The translations under genes were made by a program, and so were the position numbers. The notes below the pieces were generated by a model. The model saw only the letters and a list, made by a program, of their open reading frames with translations, did not search any database and was not told where the DNA came from. A stretch of 64,000 nt of DNA from Streptomyces yatensis (GTDB taxonomy: Bacteria > Actinomycetota > Actinomycetes > Streptomycetales > Streptomycetaceae). Positions within the stretch are counted from its first letter, which is position 1. Each line of letters opens with the position of its first letter. Of this stretch, positions 27,737 through 35,766 are shown in pieces. The stretch spans positions 3,348,001-3,412,000 of the forward strand of contig NZ_CP072941.1 of the NCBI RefSeq assembly GCF_018069625.1, given 5' to 3'.

Positions 27737-29671
27737 TCAGTGGATGGGGCGGTGGACGTTCTGTGTGGCCGTCGGGCCGGGGGTGGCGTCGGCGATCCAG
27801 GGGCCGTCGCCGCTGGGGTCGATAACGCCCTGCTCCAGCCACTCGTACGCGCCGGAGAGCACCCCGGAGACCACCTTGCGGTCGAGCTCGTCGGTGTTGG
27901 TCCACAGCCGCCCGAAGAGCTCGTCGGCGCGGATCCTGGCCTGTCGGCAGAAGGCGTCGGCCAGCTGGTAGGCCGCGACGCCGTGGTCACCGCGCGAGCG
28001 CAGCATCTCGGCCCGTACGCAGGCCGCGCTCATCGCGAACAGCTCGGCGCCGATGTCCACGATCCGGGCGAGGAAGCCCTGTTTGGTCTCCATCCGGCCC
28101 TGCCAGCGGGACATGGCGTAGAACGTCGAGCGGGCCAGCTTGCGTGCCGAGCGCTCCACATAGCGCAGATGCGGTGACAGGTCCGGATGCCCGGCGGGGT
28201 GGAACTCCGGGTAGGCGCGGGGCAGTTGGCCGGGGCCGGCGAGCAGGCCGGGCAGCCAGCGGGCGTAGAAGCCGCCGGCCTTGGCGGCCGCCTTGCCCTT
28301 GTCCTGGAGGGACTTGTCGGGGTCGATGAGATCGCCCGCCACCGAGAGATGGGCGTCCACGGCCTCGCGGGCGATGAGGAGATGCATGATCTCGGTCGAG
28401 CCCTCGAAGATCCGGTTGATGCGCAGATCGCGGAGCATCTGCTCGGCGGGGACGGCCCGCTCCCCGCGGGCGGCCAGCGAGGCCGCGGTCTCATAGCCCC
28501 GGCCGCCGCGGATCTGGACCAGTTCGTCGGCCATCAGCCAGGCCATCTCGCTGCCGTAGAGCTTGGCGAGCGCGGCCTCGATGCGGATGTCGTTGCGGTC
28601 CTCGTCGGCCATCTGGGAGGCGAGGTCGATGACGGCCTCCAGGGCGAAGGTGGTCGCCGCGATGAAGGAGATCTTGGCGCCGACGGCCTCGTGCTTGGCG
28701 ATGGGCTTGCCCCACTGCTCACGAGCGGCGGACCATTCGCGGGCGATCTTCAGACACCACTTGCCGGCGCCCGCGCACATCGCGGGCAGCGACAGCCGTC
28801 CGGTGTTGAGCGTGGTCAGCGCGATCTTGAGGCCGGCGCCCTCGGGGCCGATCCGGTTGGCGGCCGGGACGCGGACCCGGTGGAAGCGGGTGACGCCGTT
28901 CTCCAGGCCGCGCAGCCCCATGAACGCGTTGCGCTTCTCGACGGTGACGCCCTCGGAGGCGGTCTCCACGACGAAGGCGGTGATGCCGCCCTTACGGCCC
29001 TCGGCGCGCGGCACCCGGGCCATCACCACCAGGAGGTCGGCGACCACGCCGTTGGTGGTCCACAGCTTCACGCCGTCGAGGAGGTAGTCGTCCCCGTCGG
29101 GCACGGCGGTGGTGGCGAGGCGGGCCGGGTCGGAGCCCACGTCCGGCTCGGTGAGCAGGAAGGCGGTGATGTCGGTGCGGGCGCAGCGCGGCAGGAAGCG
29201 GTCCTTCTGCTCCTGGGTGCCGAAGAGCTTCAGCGGCTGCGGTACGCCGATGGACTGGTGGGCGGAGAGCAGGGCGCCGATCGCCGGGCTGGCGGAGCCG
29301 GCCAGGGCGAGGGCCTTGTTGTAGTAGACCTGGGTGAGGCCGAGGCCCCCGTACTTGGTGTCGATCTTCATGCCGAGCGCGCCGAGTTCCTTGAGCCCCT
29401 GGATGGTCTCGTCGGGGATCTGGGCCTCGCGCTCGATGCGGGCGGCGTCGACCTGCGTCTCGCAGAACTCGCGGAGCTTGGCGAGGAAGGTCTCGCCACG
29501 GCGCACATCGTCCGGGGCGGGGGCGGGGTGCGGATGGATCAGATCGAGTCGGAAGCGGCCGAGGAAGAGCTCCTTGGCGAAGCTGGGCTTGTGCCATACC
29601 TGTTCGCGTGCGGCCTCGGCGACCTGGCGCGCTTCACGCTCGGACACCGGCCTGACGGAGGATGCGGTCAT
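27737..29671 (-). CDS. Acyl-CoA dehydrogenase, long form
   Basis: An FAD enzyme that introduces the alpha-beta double bond in acyl-CoAs for beta-oxidation. The 644-residue length is that of the longer FadE/VLCAD-like group. The usual ACAD elements are present: ITAFLLTEPDVGSDPARL, KLWTTNGVVADLLVV, the NGVTRFHRVRVPAANRIG segment, AREQWGKPIAKHEAV and the FAD/product region QIRGGRGYE, with RIFEGSTEIMHLL. The extra C-terminal helical domain begins near residue 430. ATG 29671 has GGGAGC upstream. It is divergent from the LacI gene, 325 bp away; the operators there are nearer to the lacI side. Confidence 0.92.
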   Translation of the reverse strand: MTASSVRPVSEREARQVAEAAREQVWHKPSFAKELFLGRFRLDLIHPHPAPAPDDVRRGETFLAKLREFCETQVDAARIEREAQIPDETIQGLKELGALGMKIDTKYGGLGLTQVYYNKALALAGSASPAIGALLSAHQSIGVPQPLKLFGTQEQKDRFLPRCARTDITAFLLTEPDVGSDPARLATTAVPDGDDYLLDGVKLWTTNGVVADLLVVMARVPRAEGRKGGITAFVVETASEGVTVEKRNAFMGLRGLENGVTRFHRVRVPAANRIGPEGAGLKIALTTLNTGRLSLPAMCAGAGKWCLKIAREWSAAREQWGKPIAKHEAVGAKISFIAATTFALEAVIDLASQMADEDRNDIRIEAALAKLYGSEMAWLMADELVQIRGGRGYETAASLAARGERAVPAEQMLRDLRINRIFEGSTEIMHLLIAREAVDAHLSVAGDLIDPDKSLQDKGKAAAKAGGFYARWLPGLLAGPGQLPRAYPEFHPAGHPDLSPHLRYVERSARKLARSTFYAMSRWQGRMETKQGFLARIVDIGAELFAMSAACVRAEMLRSRGDHGVAAYQLADAFCRQARIRADELFGRLWTNTDELDRKVVSGVLSGAYEWLEQGVIDPSGDGPWIADATPGPTATQNVHRPIH

Positions 29672-29844
29672 CGGTGCTCCCTTGCCGCGCATGACGATCT
29701 CGTGACATTACCGGCACGTACCGCTGCCAGTGTGCCTCCGGTCCGACCGGTCGGCAAAGCGGGAGGACGCCACGATCGGGAATCATCGGGAGGACGGAGC
29801 GGGATTGGCCGTCCAAGGGATGCCCAAGCGGTGTCGAAGCAGCG

Positions 29845-29858
29845 TCGAAGCGCTTCGA
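29845..29858. promoter_or_regulatory. LacI-type operator O1
   Basis: Perfect 14-bp palindrome TCGAAGCGCTTCGA with the central CG typical of LacI-family operators. It sits just upstream of a -35-like box for the regulator gene, suggesting autoregulation. The same 14-mer recurs at 37491 and 37661. Confidence 0.85.
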
Positions 29859-29864
29859 TGACTC

Positions 29865-29893
29865 TGGACAGCTCTGCGCTACAGGTCTACTGT
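29865..29893 (+). promoter_or_regulatory. Candidate promoter of the LacI gene
   Basis: TGGACA (29865-29870), 17 bp, then TACTGT (29888-29893): a reasonable vegetative-type -35/-10 pair, lying between operator O1 and the O2/O3 pair. The whole 325-bp gap 29672-29996 also has to contain the divergent promoter of the acyl-CoA dehydrogenase, which I could not place. Confidence 0.45.
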
Positions 29894-29933
29894 CAATCCG
29901 CATGGCCAGCAGGAAGAGGCTCGGTCATGGGCA

Positions 29934-29959
29934 TCGAAGCGCTTCACCGAAGCGTTTCG
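29934..29959. promoter_or_regulatory. LacI-type operators O2 and O3 (adjacent)
   Basis: Two half-overlapping variants of the cassette operator in direct succession: TCGAAGCGCTTCAC at 29934-29947 and CGAAGCGTTTCG at 29948-29959. They lie downstream of the candidate promoter and 38-63 bp before the LacI start, a good position for autorepression. Confidence 0.75.
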
Positions 29960-29996
29960 CAGCCTCGCGCACCCCCATCGGATGGAGTCGCCCCGC

Positions 29997-31013
29997 ATGG
30001 TCACCCTCGCCGAGGTCGCCCGGCACGCCGGAGTCTCCGCCAGCACGGTGAGCTATGTCCTCAGCGGCAAGCGGTCGATCTCCGCCCCCACGCGCGAGCG
30101 CGTCGAACAGAGCATCAAAGAACTCGGCTACCACCCGAACGCCGGGGCCCGCGCCCTGGCCAGCAGCCGCTCCAACATCCTCGCGCTCATGGTGCCACTG
30201 CGGACGGACATGTATGTGCCGGTCATGATGGAGATCGCCATCGCGGTCGCCACCACCGCCCGCGCCCACGGCTATGACGTGCTGCTGCTCACCGGCGAGG
30301 AGGGCCCGGCGGCGGTGCGCCGGGTGACCGGCAGCGGGCTCGCCGACGCCATGATCGTGATGGATGTGGAGCTGGAGGACGAGCGGCTGCCGCTGCTGCA
30401 CGCGGCCCGCCAGCCCACCGTACTGATCGGGCTGCCCGCCGACACCGTCGGCCTGACCTGCGTCGATCTGGACTTCACCGCCACCGGAGCCCTGTGCGCC
30501 GAGCATCTGGCGGAGCTCGGCCACCGGGAGATCGCCGTCGTGGGCGAGGCCGCGGCCGTCTATGAGCGCCATACCGGCTTCGCCGAGCGGACCCTGGAGG
30601 GGCTGCGGCGCCGCGCCGGTGAGCTGGGAGTGCGGCTGCTGCACCGGCCGTGCGAGGGCAGCTACGAGTCCATGGACGGCACCCTCTCCCGGATCTTCGA
30701 CGAGCGGCCCGGCACCACCGGCTTCGTGGTGCAGAACGAGGCGGCCATCGAACCGCTGCTCAGCCTGTTGCGGCGGCAGGGGCGCGCGGTCCCCGAGGAC
30801 GTCTCGGTGGTCGCCGTCTGCCCCGAGCAGGTGGCCACCCAGGCGTCGGTGCGGCTCACCTCGGTGGCCATTCCGGCTGAGGAGATGGGGCGGCGCGCGG
30901 TGGAGCTGGCGGTGGCGAAGCTGGAGGGGCAGCCCCTCGAGGAGCAGGTGACACTGCTGGCCCCGGAGCTGACCGTACGGACCAGCTCGGGCCCGGCGCC
31001 CGGCACCTCCTGA
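29997..31013 (+). CDS. LacI-family transcriptional regulator of the glycan cassette
   Basis: A 338-residue repressor. The N-terminal helix-turn-helix is TLAEVARHAGVSASTVSYVL with the hinge ALASSRSN (about residues 52-59), followed by a periplasmic-binding-protein-like sensor domain (about 60-330). It probably binds TCGAAGCGCTTCGA, found upstream of itself and in the importer/GH3 promoter, and is released by an oligosaccharide from the imported glycan. ATG 29997 is chosen since GGATGGAG lies about 10 nt upstream; an in-frame ATG at 29982 has no ribosome-binding site. It converges with the GH12 gene. Confidence 0.9.
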   Translation: MVTLAEVARHAGVSASTVSYVLSGKRSISAPTRERVEQSIKELGYHPNAGARALASSRSNILALMVPLRTDMYVPVMMEIAIAVATTARAHGYDVLLLTGEEGPAAVRRVTGSGLADAMIVMDVELEDERLPLLHAARQPTVLIGLPADTVGLTCVDLDFTATGALCAEHLAELGHREIAVVGEAAAVYERHTGFAERTLEGLRRRAGELGVRLLHRPCEGSYESMDGTLSRIFDERPGTTGFVVQNEAAIEPLLSLLRRQGRAVPEDVSVVAVCPEQVATQASVRLTSVAIPAEEMGRRAVELAVAKLEGQPLEEQVTLLAPELTVRTSSGPAPGTS

Positions 31014-31030
31014 TCCCGCGTACCGGTGGC

Positions 31031-31064
31031 GTACCGCCGCCGCGCGGGAGGGCGGCGGCGGTAC
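31031..31064. terminator. Bidirectional hairpin between LacI gene and GH12 gene
   Basis: Perfect 13-bp stem (GTACCGCCGCCGC at 31031-31043 with its complement at 31052-31064), 8-nt loop, in the 57-bp gap between two converging genes. Confidence 0.8.
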
Positions 31065-31070
31065 GGGGCG

Positions 31071-31772
31071 TCAGCTCGCGCTCACGCCGACGCTGTTGGT
31101 CCGGAAGTCCAGACCGCCGGCCGAGGAGGTGATCTCGTAGCCGAACTGGACGTCGCCGATGGTCACATCGCCGAACCAGCCCTTGGTGTTCTTGATCCAG
31201 TTCACGATGGGCTTGATGTCCACGGAGCCGGCGGTGGAGTTCGAGGTGCGGATGAAGGAGAAGACCTCATTGGCTCCGTTGCTGCCCTTGTAGACGCTCC
31301 AGGTGTGGCCGCCGAGGGAGACATTGCCCTGGGCGGTGCCGAGCGGGCCGACCGGGCCGGTCTTGTTGACCCAGAGCATGATCTCGTAGTCGTAGTTGGT
31401 GTCCCAGATGTCGTACGAGGTGTTGTACGCGCCCGAGGACGGCACGGTGACGTTGTAGCTGCTGGTCAGGCTGGAGATGGCGCTGATCTTCTTGCCGACG
31501 GCCTTCTTGGCGTTGGGGTAGGACTTGATGCCGCCGGTGTTCGGGTGGTTGGCCCACACTCCCCAGTCGCCGAAGGAGTTGGCCCAGATGGTCTGGGCCC
31601 CGGCGCCGGAGCCCCAGATGTTGTTGTAGAGGGTGTAGCCGCCGTTGGACCAGGTGCCCCACTGGTCCGAGGAGGACCAGGTGGCGGCCTGGGCGGGGGC
31701 GGCGGCGAAGCCGATCAGCGCGAGTAACGCGATCAGCGGGGTCAGGAAGAGCGTTCGGGCGGTTCGTCGCAC
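31071..31772 (-). CDS. Secreted GH12 endo-beta-glucanase / xyloglucanase
   Basis: Family 12 retaining endoglucanases cut internal beta-1,4 links of cellulose, mixed-link glucan or xyloglucan. The 233-residue product has a Sec signal peptide (cleavage after AQA, about residue 29) and a catalytic domain only, with no cellulose-binding module. The nucleophile is E130 in YEIMLWVN and the acid/base is E213 in GYEITSSAGG; the 83-residue spacing matches characterised members. GTG 31772 overlaps the end of the GH42 gene by 31 nt, with GAAGGGA upstream. It is the last gene of the importer operon and the only exported hydrolase, so it likely makes the oligosaccharides that are imported. Confidence 0.93.
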   Translation of the reverse strand: MRRTARTLFLTPLIALLALIGFAAAPAQAATWSSSDQWGTWSNGGYTLYNNIWGSGAGAQTIWANSFGDWGVWANHPNTGGIKSYPNAKKAVGKKISAISSLTSSYNVTVPSSGAYNTSYDIWDTNYDYEIMLWVNKTGPVGPLGTAQGNVSLGGHTWSVYKGSNGANEVFSFIRTSNSTAGSVDIKPIVNWIKNTKGWFGDVTIGDVQFGYEITSSAGGLDFRTNSVGVSAS

Positions 31773-33802
31773 GGGGCTTGTCCCTTCGGGTGGGGGGTCG
31801 GTCGGGGGGATTCGGGCGGGGCCAGGACCATGACCGCGAAGCGGTCGAGCCGGACGCCGGTGTGGTGCGCGCGTCCGGTGAGCAGATCCGTCCGCGGGGA
31901 CGGCAGGGGGACGACCGCCGGGGTGCGGCCGTGGTTGAGGAGGAAGAGATACCGCCCGCGCTCCACCGCCTCGACCCCCTCGGGGAGGCCGGGCAGCACC
32001 GGTGCCAGCCCCGCCTCCTCGGCGGCGCGGGCGAGCAGGGCGCGCAGGGCGGCGGGTTCGGGGAGGGTGGAGACGTACCAGGCGGTCCCGGCGCCGTAGG
32101 CGTGGCGGGTCACGGCGGGGCGGCCGTCGAGCTCACCGCCCTTGACCCGGGCGACCGGTTCGGCGGTGGACGGCTCCAGGTCCTCGGACCAGCCGGTGCC
32201 GTGGAACGGGCCGAGCCAGGCGCCCTCGGCGTCGAGCGTCTCGCCCTCGTCCAGCGGCCACCACTCGTGGACCGTACGGATGCCGAGGAGTTCACGGAGC
32301 CGCCGGTCCACACCGCCGGGGCGCACCCGGTCGTCCTCGTCGGCGACGCCGGTGAAGAAGCCGCAGACGAGGGTGCCGCCGCCGCGCACATACGCCGCGA
32401 GGTTGTCCAGCGCCTCGTCGGTGAGCAGATACAGCTGGGGGACGGCGACGAGGGCGTAGTCGGTGAGGTCGGCGTGCGGATGGGCGAAGTCGGTGGTGAG
32501 GTTCCGCTCCCACAGGGCCCGGTGCCAGGCGCGCAGCAGCCCTTCGTAGGGGACCTGGGAGGAGGGGCGGCCGTCCTGGACGGTGGCCCACCAGGAGTGC
32601 CAGTCGTGCAGGATGGCGGCCCGTGCGGGGACGTCCGAGCCGGTGACCGGGGCCAGTTCGCGCAGCTCGGCGCCGAGCCCACACACCCGCGCGAAGGTGC
32701 GGCCGTGCTCACCGGCGTGCGGGACCATCCCGGAGTGGAACTTCTCGCTGCCCTGCCGGGACTGCCGCCACTGGAAGAAGCAGATCCCGTCGGCGCCGCG
32801 CGCGACGGCCTGCAGGGACCACAGCCGCATCAGCCCGTCCGGCTTGGGGTGGTTGACGCCGCGCCAGTTGACCGGCCCCGCGGCCTGCTCCATGAGGACC
32901 CAGGGGCCGCCCGCCTGGGAGCGGGTCAGGTCCTGGACCATCGCCCCGTACGCCGCCGCGTGCGGGTCCTTGGGGTCGGGGTAGAGGTCGACGGCGACCA
33001 CGTCCTCCTCCGCCGCCCAGGCCCAGCCGTCCTGGCCGATGAACAGCGGCATGAAGTTGGTGGTCACGGGGATGCGCGGGGTGCGTGCGGCCAGCGCGTC
33101 GCGTTCGGCGGTGAAGCACTCCAGCAGGGCGTCGCTGGTGAAGCGGCGGAAGTCCAGCCCCTGACCGGGGTTGATCAGGTACTGGGCGCGGCGCGGCGGG
33201 ATGATCTCCTCCCAGGAGTCATAGCGCTGGCTCCAGAAGGCCGTCCCCCACGCCTCGTTGAGGGTGTCCAGGCCGCCGTACCGCGCGCGCAGCCAGCGGC
33301 GGAAGTGCCGGGCGGTCTCATCGCACCAGCAGTGGGTGCCGTACTCGTTGCCGACATGCCACAGCCGCAGGGCCGGATGACCGCCGTAGCGGTCGGCCAG
33401 GTCCTCGGTGATGCGCAGCGCGTAGTCGCGGTAGACGGGGGACGAGGCGCAGAACTGGTTCCGTGAGCCGTACCAGACGACCGAGCCCCTCTCGTCGCGC
33501 GGCAGGGTCTCGGGGTGGCGGGAGCCCATCCAGGGCGGCGGGGAGGCGGTCGGGGTGGCCAGGCACACCTCTATGCCGCCGTCATGGAGCAGGTCCATGA
33601 CCCGGTCCAGCCAGCCGAAGTCCCGTGCGCCGGGGCGTGGTTCGAGCCGGGCCCAGGAGAAGACGCCGAGGGTGACGGTGGTGACGCCCGCCCGGCGCAT
33701 CAGCCGGATGTCGTCGTGCCAGACGCTCTCGGGCCACTGTTCGGGGTTGTAGTCGCCGCCGTAGAGGATGCGGCCGCGGGTGGCGTCGCTCAGATCGGGC
33801 AT
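31742..33802 (-). CDS. GH42 beta-galactosidase
   Basis: An intracellular family 42 enzyme that removes terminal beta-galactosyl (or related) residues. The 686-residue protein begins with ILYGGDYNPEQWPESVW, the hallmark of GH42, has the acid/base Glu in WHVGNEYGTHCWCDE (about residue 154) with a nearby cysteine set that can bind zinc, the probable nucleophile Glu in VLMEQAAGPVNW, and the trimerisation and C-terminal beta domains. No signal peptide is present, so it acts on imported sugar. It lies 42 nt after the permease gene, in the same operon. Xyloglucan galactose side chains are one candidate substrate. Confidence 0.92.
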   Translation of the reverse strand: MPDLSDATRGRILYGGDYNPEQWPESVWHDDIRLMRRAGVTTVTLGVFSWARLEPRPGARDFGWLDRVMDLLHDGGIEVCLATPTASPPPWMGSRHPETLPRDERGSVVWYGSRNQFCASSPVYRDYALRITEDLADRYGGHPALRLWHVGNEYGTHCWCDETARHFRRWLRARYGGLDTLNEAWGTAFWSQRYDSWEEIIPPRRAQYLINPGQGLDFRRFTSDALLECFTAERDALAARTPRIPVTTNFMPLFIGQDGWAWAAEEDVVAVDLYPDPKDPHAAAYGAMVQDLTRSQAGGPWVLMEQAAGPVNWRGVNHPKPDGLMRLWSLQAVARGADGICFFQWRQSRQGSEKFHSGMVPHAGEHGRTFARVCGLGAELRELAPVTGSDVPARAAILHDWHSWWATVQDGRPSSQVPYEGLLRAWHRALWERNLTTDFAHPHADLTDYALVAVPQLYLLTDEALDNLAAYVRGGGTLVCGFFTGVADEDDRVRPGGVDRRLRELLGIRTVHEWWPLDEGETLDAEGAWLGPFHGTGWSEDLEPSTAEPVARVKGGELDGRPAVTRHAYGAGTAWYVSTLPEPAALRALLARAAEEAGLAPVLPGLPEGVEAVERGRYLFLLNHGRTPAVVPLPSPRTDLLTGRAHHTGVRLDRFAVMVLAPPESPRPTPHPKGQAPCDEPPERSS

Positions 33803-33844
33803 ACCGGCTCCCGTCTCGGGTCGGCTGGGAACGGGCAACCGGCG

Positions 33845-34807
33845 TCAGCCCTTGACGGCGCCGGTGAGCATGCCCTTGGTGAAGTGCTTCTGGACGAAGG
33901 GGTAGAGCACCGCGACGGGGATCAGCGCGAGCACCATGACGGCCATCTGCACGGCCAGTCCGGGGATCTGCTGGGTGGAGATCATCTGGGACATGCCCTG
34001 CGGCGCCTGCTGCTTGATCACCAGCTGGCGCAGGATCATCTGCAGCGGCCACTTGTCCTGGTCGTTGAGGTAGAGCATGGCGTTGAACCACTGGCTCCAG
34101 TAGCCCACCGCGTAGAAGAGCGAGACCACGGCGATCACGGCCTTCGACAGCGGGAGGACGATGCGCAGCAGGATGCGGCACTCCCCCGCGCCGTCGATCC
34201 GGGCGCTGTCTATCAGCTCCGGCGCGATGTTCTGGAAGAACGCCCGCAGCACCAGCACGTTGAAGACCGAGACGGCCCCGGGCAGGATCATCGACCAGTA
34301 GCTGCCCTCCAGACCGACCCCGGTGACCAGCAGATACGTAGGGATGAGACCGGCGTTGAAGAACATGGTGAGGAGCAGCACCATCAGGATCGGCCGGTGC
34401 AGGAAGGACCCGGAGCGGGAGAGTCCGTAGGCGCACAGGACCGAGACCACGGTGCTGATCACGGTGCCCACGGCGGTGAGCGCGAGGCTGACGAGGGTCG
34501 CGCGGGTGACCGTGCCGCCGCTCAGCAGCTCGGTGTAGGCCCGGAAGGTGATCGTCTTGGGGACGATCACCAGTCCCCCGGCGTCGGTGATGGTCCTCTG
34601 GTCGGAGAGGCTGGTGACGATCACCACCCACAGGGGGCCGAGGATCAGCAGACACACCCCGGTCAGGGTGGCCCCCTTGAGCCCCTGGCCGATCGTGCCG
34701 GGCTCCTCCTCCCACACCGGGCGCTTCTCCCCGCCGCGCCGGCGCGGGGGCGGGGCGGCCTGTGCGGGCGGGGTGTGCCGGGCCGGGGTCCGCTCGGTCA
34801 CGGTCAT
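33845..34807 (-). CDS. Carbohydrate ABC transporter permease (second subunit)
   Basis: A 320-residue CUT1-type permease of the MalG/LplC group: a long basic Pro-rich N-terminal tail (1-45), six hydrophobic segments and the EAA loop ELIDSARIDGAGECRILLRIVLP (about 205-228) that contacts the ATPase. It starts at ATG 34807, overlapping the stop of the first permease (ATGA). It imports an oligosaccharide with the partner permease and the binding protein. No ATP-binding subunit is encoded in the cassette; CUT1 importers in Streptomyces commonly share the MsiK ATPase encoded elsewhere. Confidence 0.92.
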   Translation of the reverse strand: MTVTERTPARHTPPAQAAPPPRRRGGEKRPVWEEEPGTIGQGLKGATLTGVCLLILGPLWVVIVTSLSDQRTITDAGGLVIVPKTITFRAYTELLSGGTVTRATLVSLALTAVGTVISTVVSVLCAYGLSRSGSFLHRPILMVLLLTMFFNAGLIPTYLLVTGVGLEGSYWSMILPGAVSVFNVLVLRAFFQNIAPELIDSARIDGAGECRILLRIVLPLSKAVIAVVSLFYAVGYWSQWFNAMLYLNDQDKWPLQMILRQLVIKQQAPQGMSQMISTQQIPGLAVQMAVMVLALIPVAVLYPFVQKHFTKGMLTGAVKG

Positions 34808-35766
34808 TTCCGGTAGACCCCCTGCTCGCCGAGGACATGGGCGACCTTGTTGGCGATCAGCACCAGCACCAGGCTGAAGACGCCCTTGATCAGCCCGCCG
34901 GCGGCGGCGATCCCGTAGTCGGTGTTGGCGATGCCGACCCACCACACATAGGTGTCGAAGACCTCCGAGGCGCCCGGCCCCACCGCGTCGCGCTGGAGCA
35001 GGATCTGCTCGAAGCCGACGGTCAGCGAGTCGCCGACGCGCAGCACCAGCAGCAGGGCGACCACGGGGCGCAGCGCGGGCAGGGTGACGTGCCACATCCG
35101 GCGCCAGCGGTTCGCGCCGTCCACCGCCGCGGCCTCGTAGAGGTCCTGGTTGACGGCGGAGAGGGCGGCCAGGAAGACGATCACGCCCCAGCCCGCGTCC
35201 TTCCACACCAGCTGGGCGGTGATCAGGAACTTGAAGACCGCCGGGTCGGTCATCAGGTCGAAGCCCTCGTGCCCATGGGCGCGCAGCTGCTGGGCGAGCA
35301 GCCCGGCGCCGCCGAGCATCTGCTGGAAGATCGTGATGACCAGCACCCAGGAGAAGAAGTGCGGCAGGTACAGGATCGACTGCACCAGGCCGCGGACCCG
35401 GTCGCTGAGCACGCTGTTGAGCAGCAGCGCCAGCGCGATGGGCACCGGGAAGAACAGCACCAGCTGGATGAAGGTGATGGAGAGGGTGTTGGCGAAGGCG
35501 TCCCAGAAGCGGCTGTCCTCGAAGAGGAGGGTGAAGTTGTCGAGGCCCACCCAGGGGCTGCTCCACAGCCCCTGGGTGAACGGGTCGTAGTCCTTGAAGG
35601 CGACGGTGGTCCAGATCAGCGGTACGTAGGTGAACAGCAGCAGCAGACCGACGGCGGGCGCGGTCATCAGCAGCAGGGCGCGGTCCCGGCGCAGCCGTTG
35701 CCACCAGCCGCCACGGGCCGACGGGACGCCGCGGGGCTTGGCCCGGCCCCGGATGTCCAGCGTCAT
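34804..35766 (-). CDS. Carbohydrate ABC transporter permease (first subunit)
   Basis: A 320-residue permease of the LplB/UgpA type with six predicted membrane segments beginning LLLMTAPAVGLLLLFTYVPL and the EAA loop DLYEAAAVDGANRWRRMWHV followed by TLPALRP. It forms the channel with the second permease. The ATG at 35766 shares one base with the binding-protein stop (TGATG), and its own stop overlaps the next gene, so binding protein and both permeases are translationally coupled. Confidence 0.92.
   Translation of the reverse strand: MTLDIRGRAKPRGVPSARGGWWQRLRRDRALLLMTAPAVGLLLLFTYVPLIWTTVAFKDYDPFTQGLWSSPWVGLDNFTLLFEDSRFWDAFANTLSITFIQLVLFFPVPIALALLLNSVLSDRVRGLVQSILYLPHFFSWVLVITIFQQMLGGAGLLAQQLRAHGHEGFDLMTDPAVFKFLITAQLVWKDAGWGVIVFLAALSAVNQDLYEAAAVDGANRWRRMWHVTLPALRPVVALLLVLRVGDSLTVGFEQILLQRDAVGPGASEVFDTYVWWVGIANTDYGIAAAGGLIKGVFSLVLVLIANKVAHVLGEQGVYRK

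Noticed and set aside
31742..31772. Frameshift joining GH42 and GH12
   Set aside because: Both frames are complete, GH12 has its own signal peptide and ribosome-binding site, and 31-nt overlaps occur in tightly packed operons.
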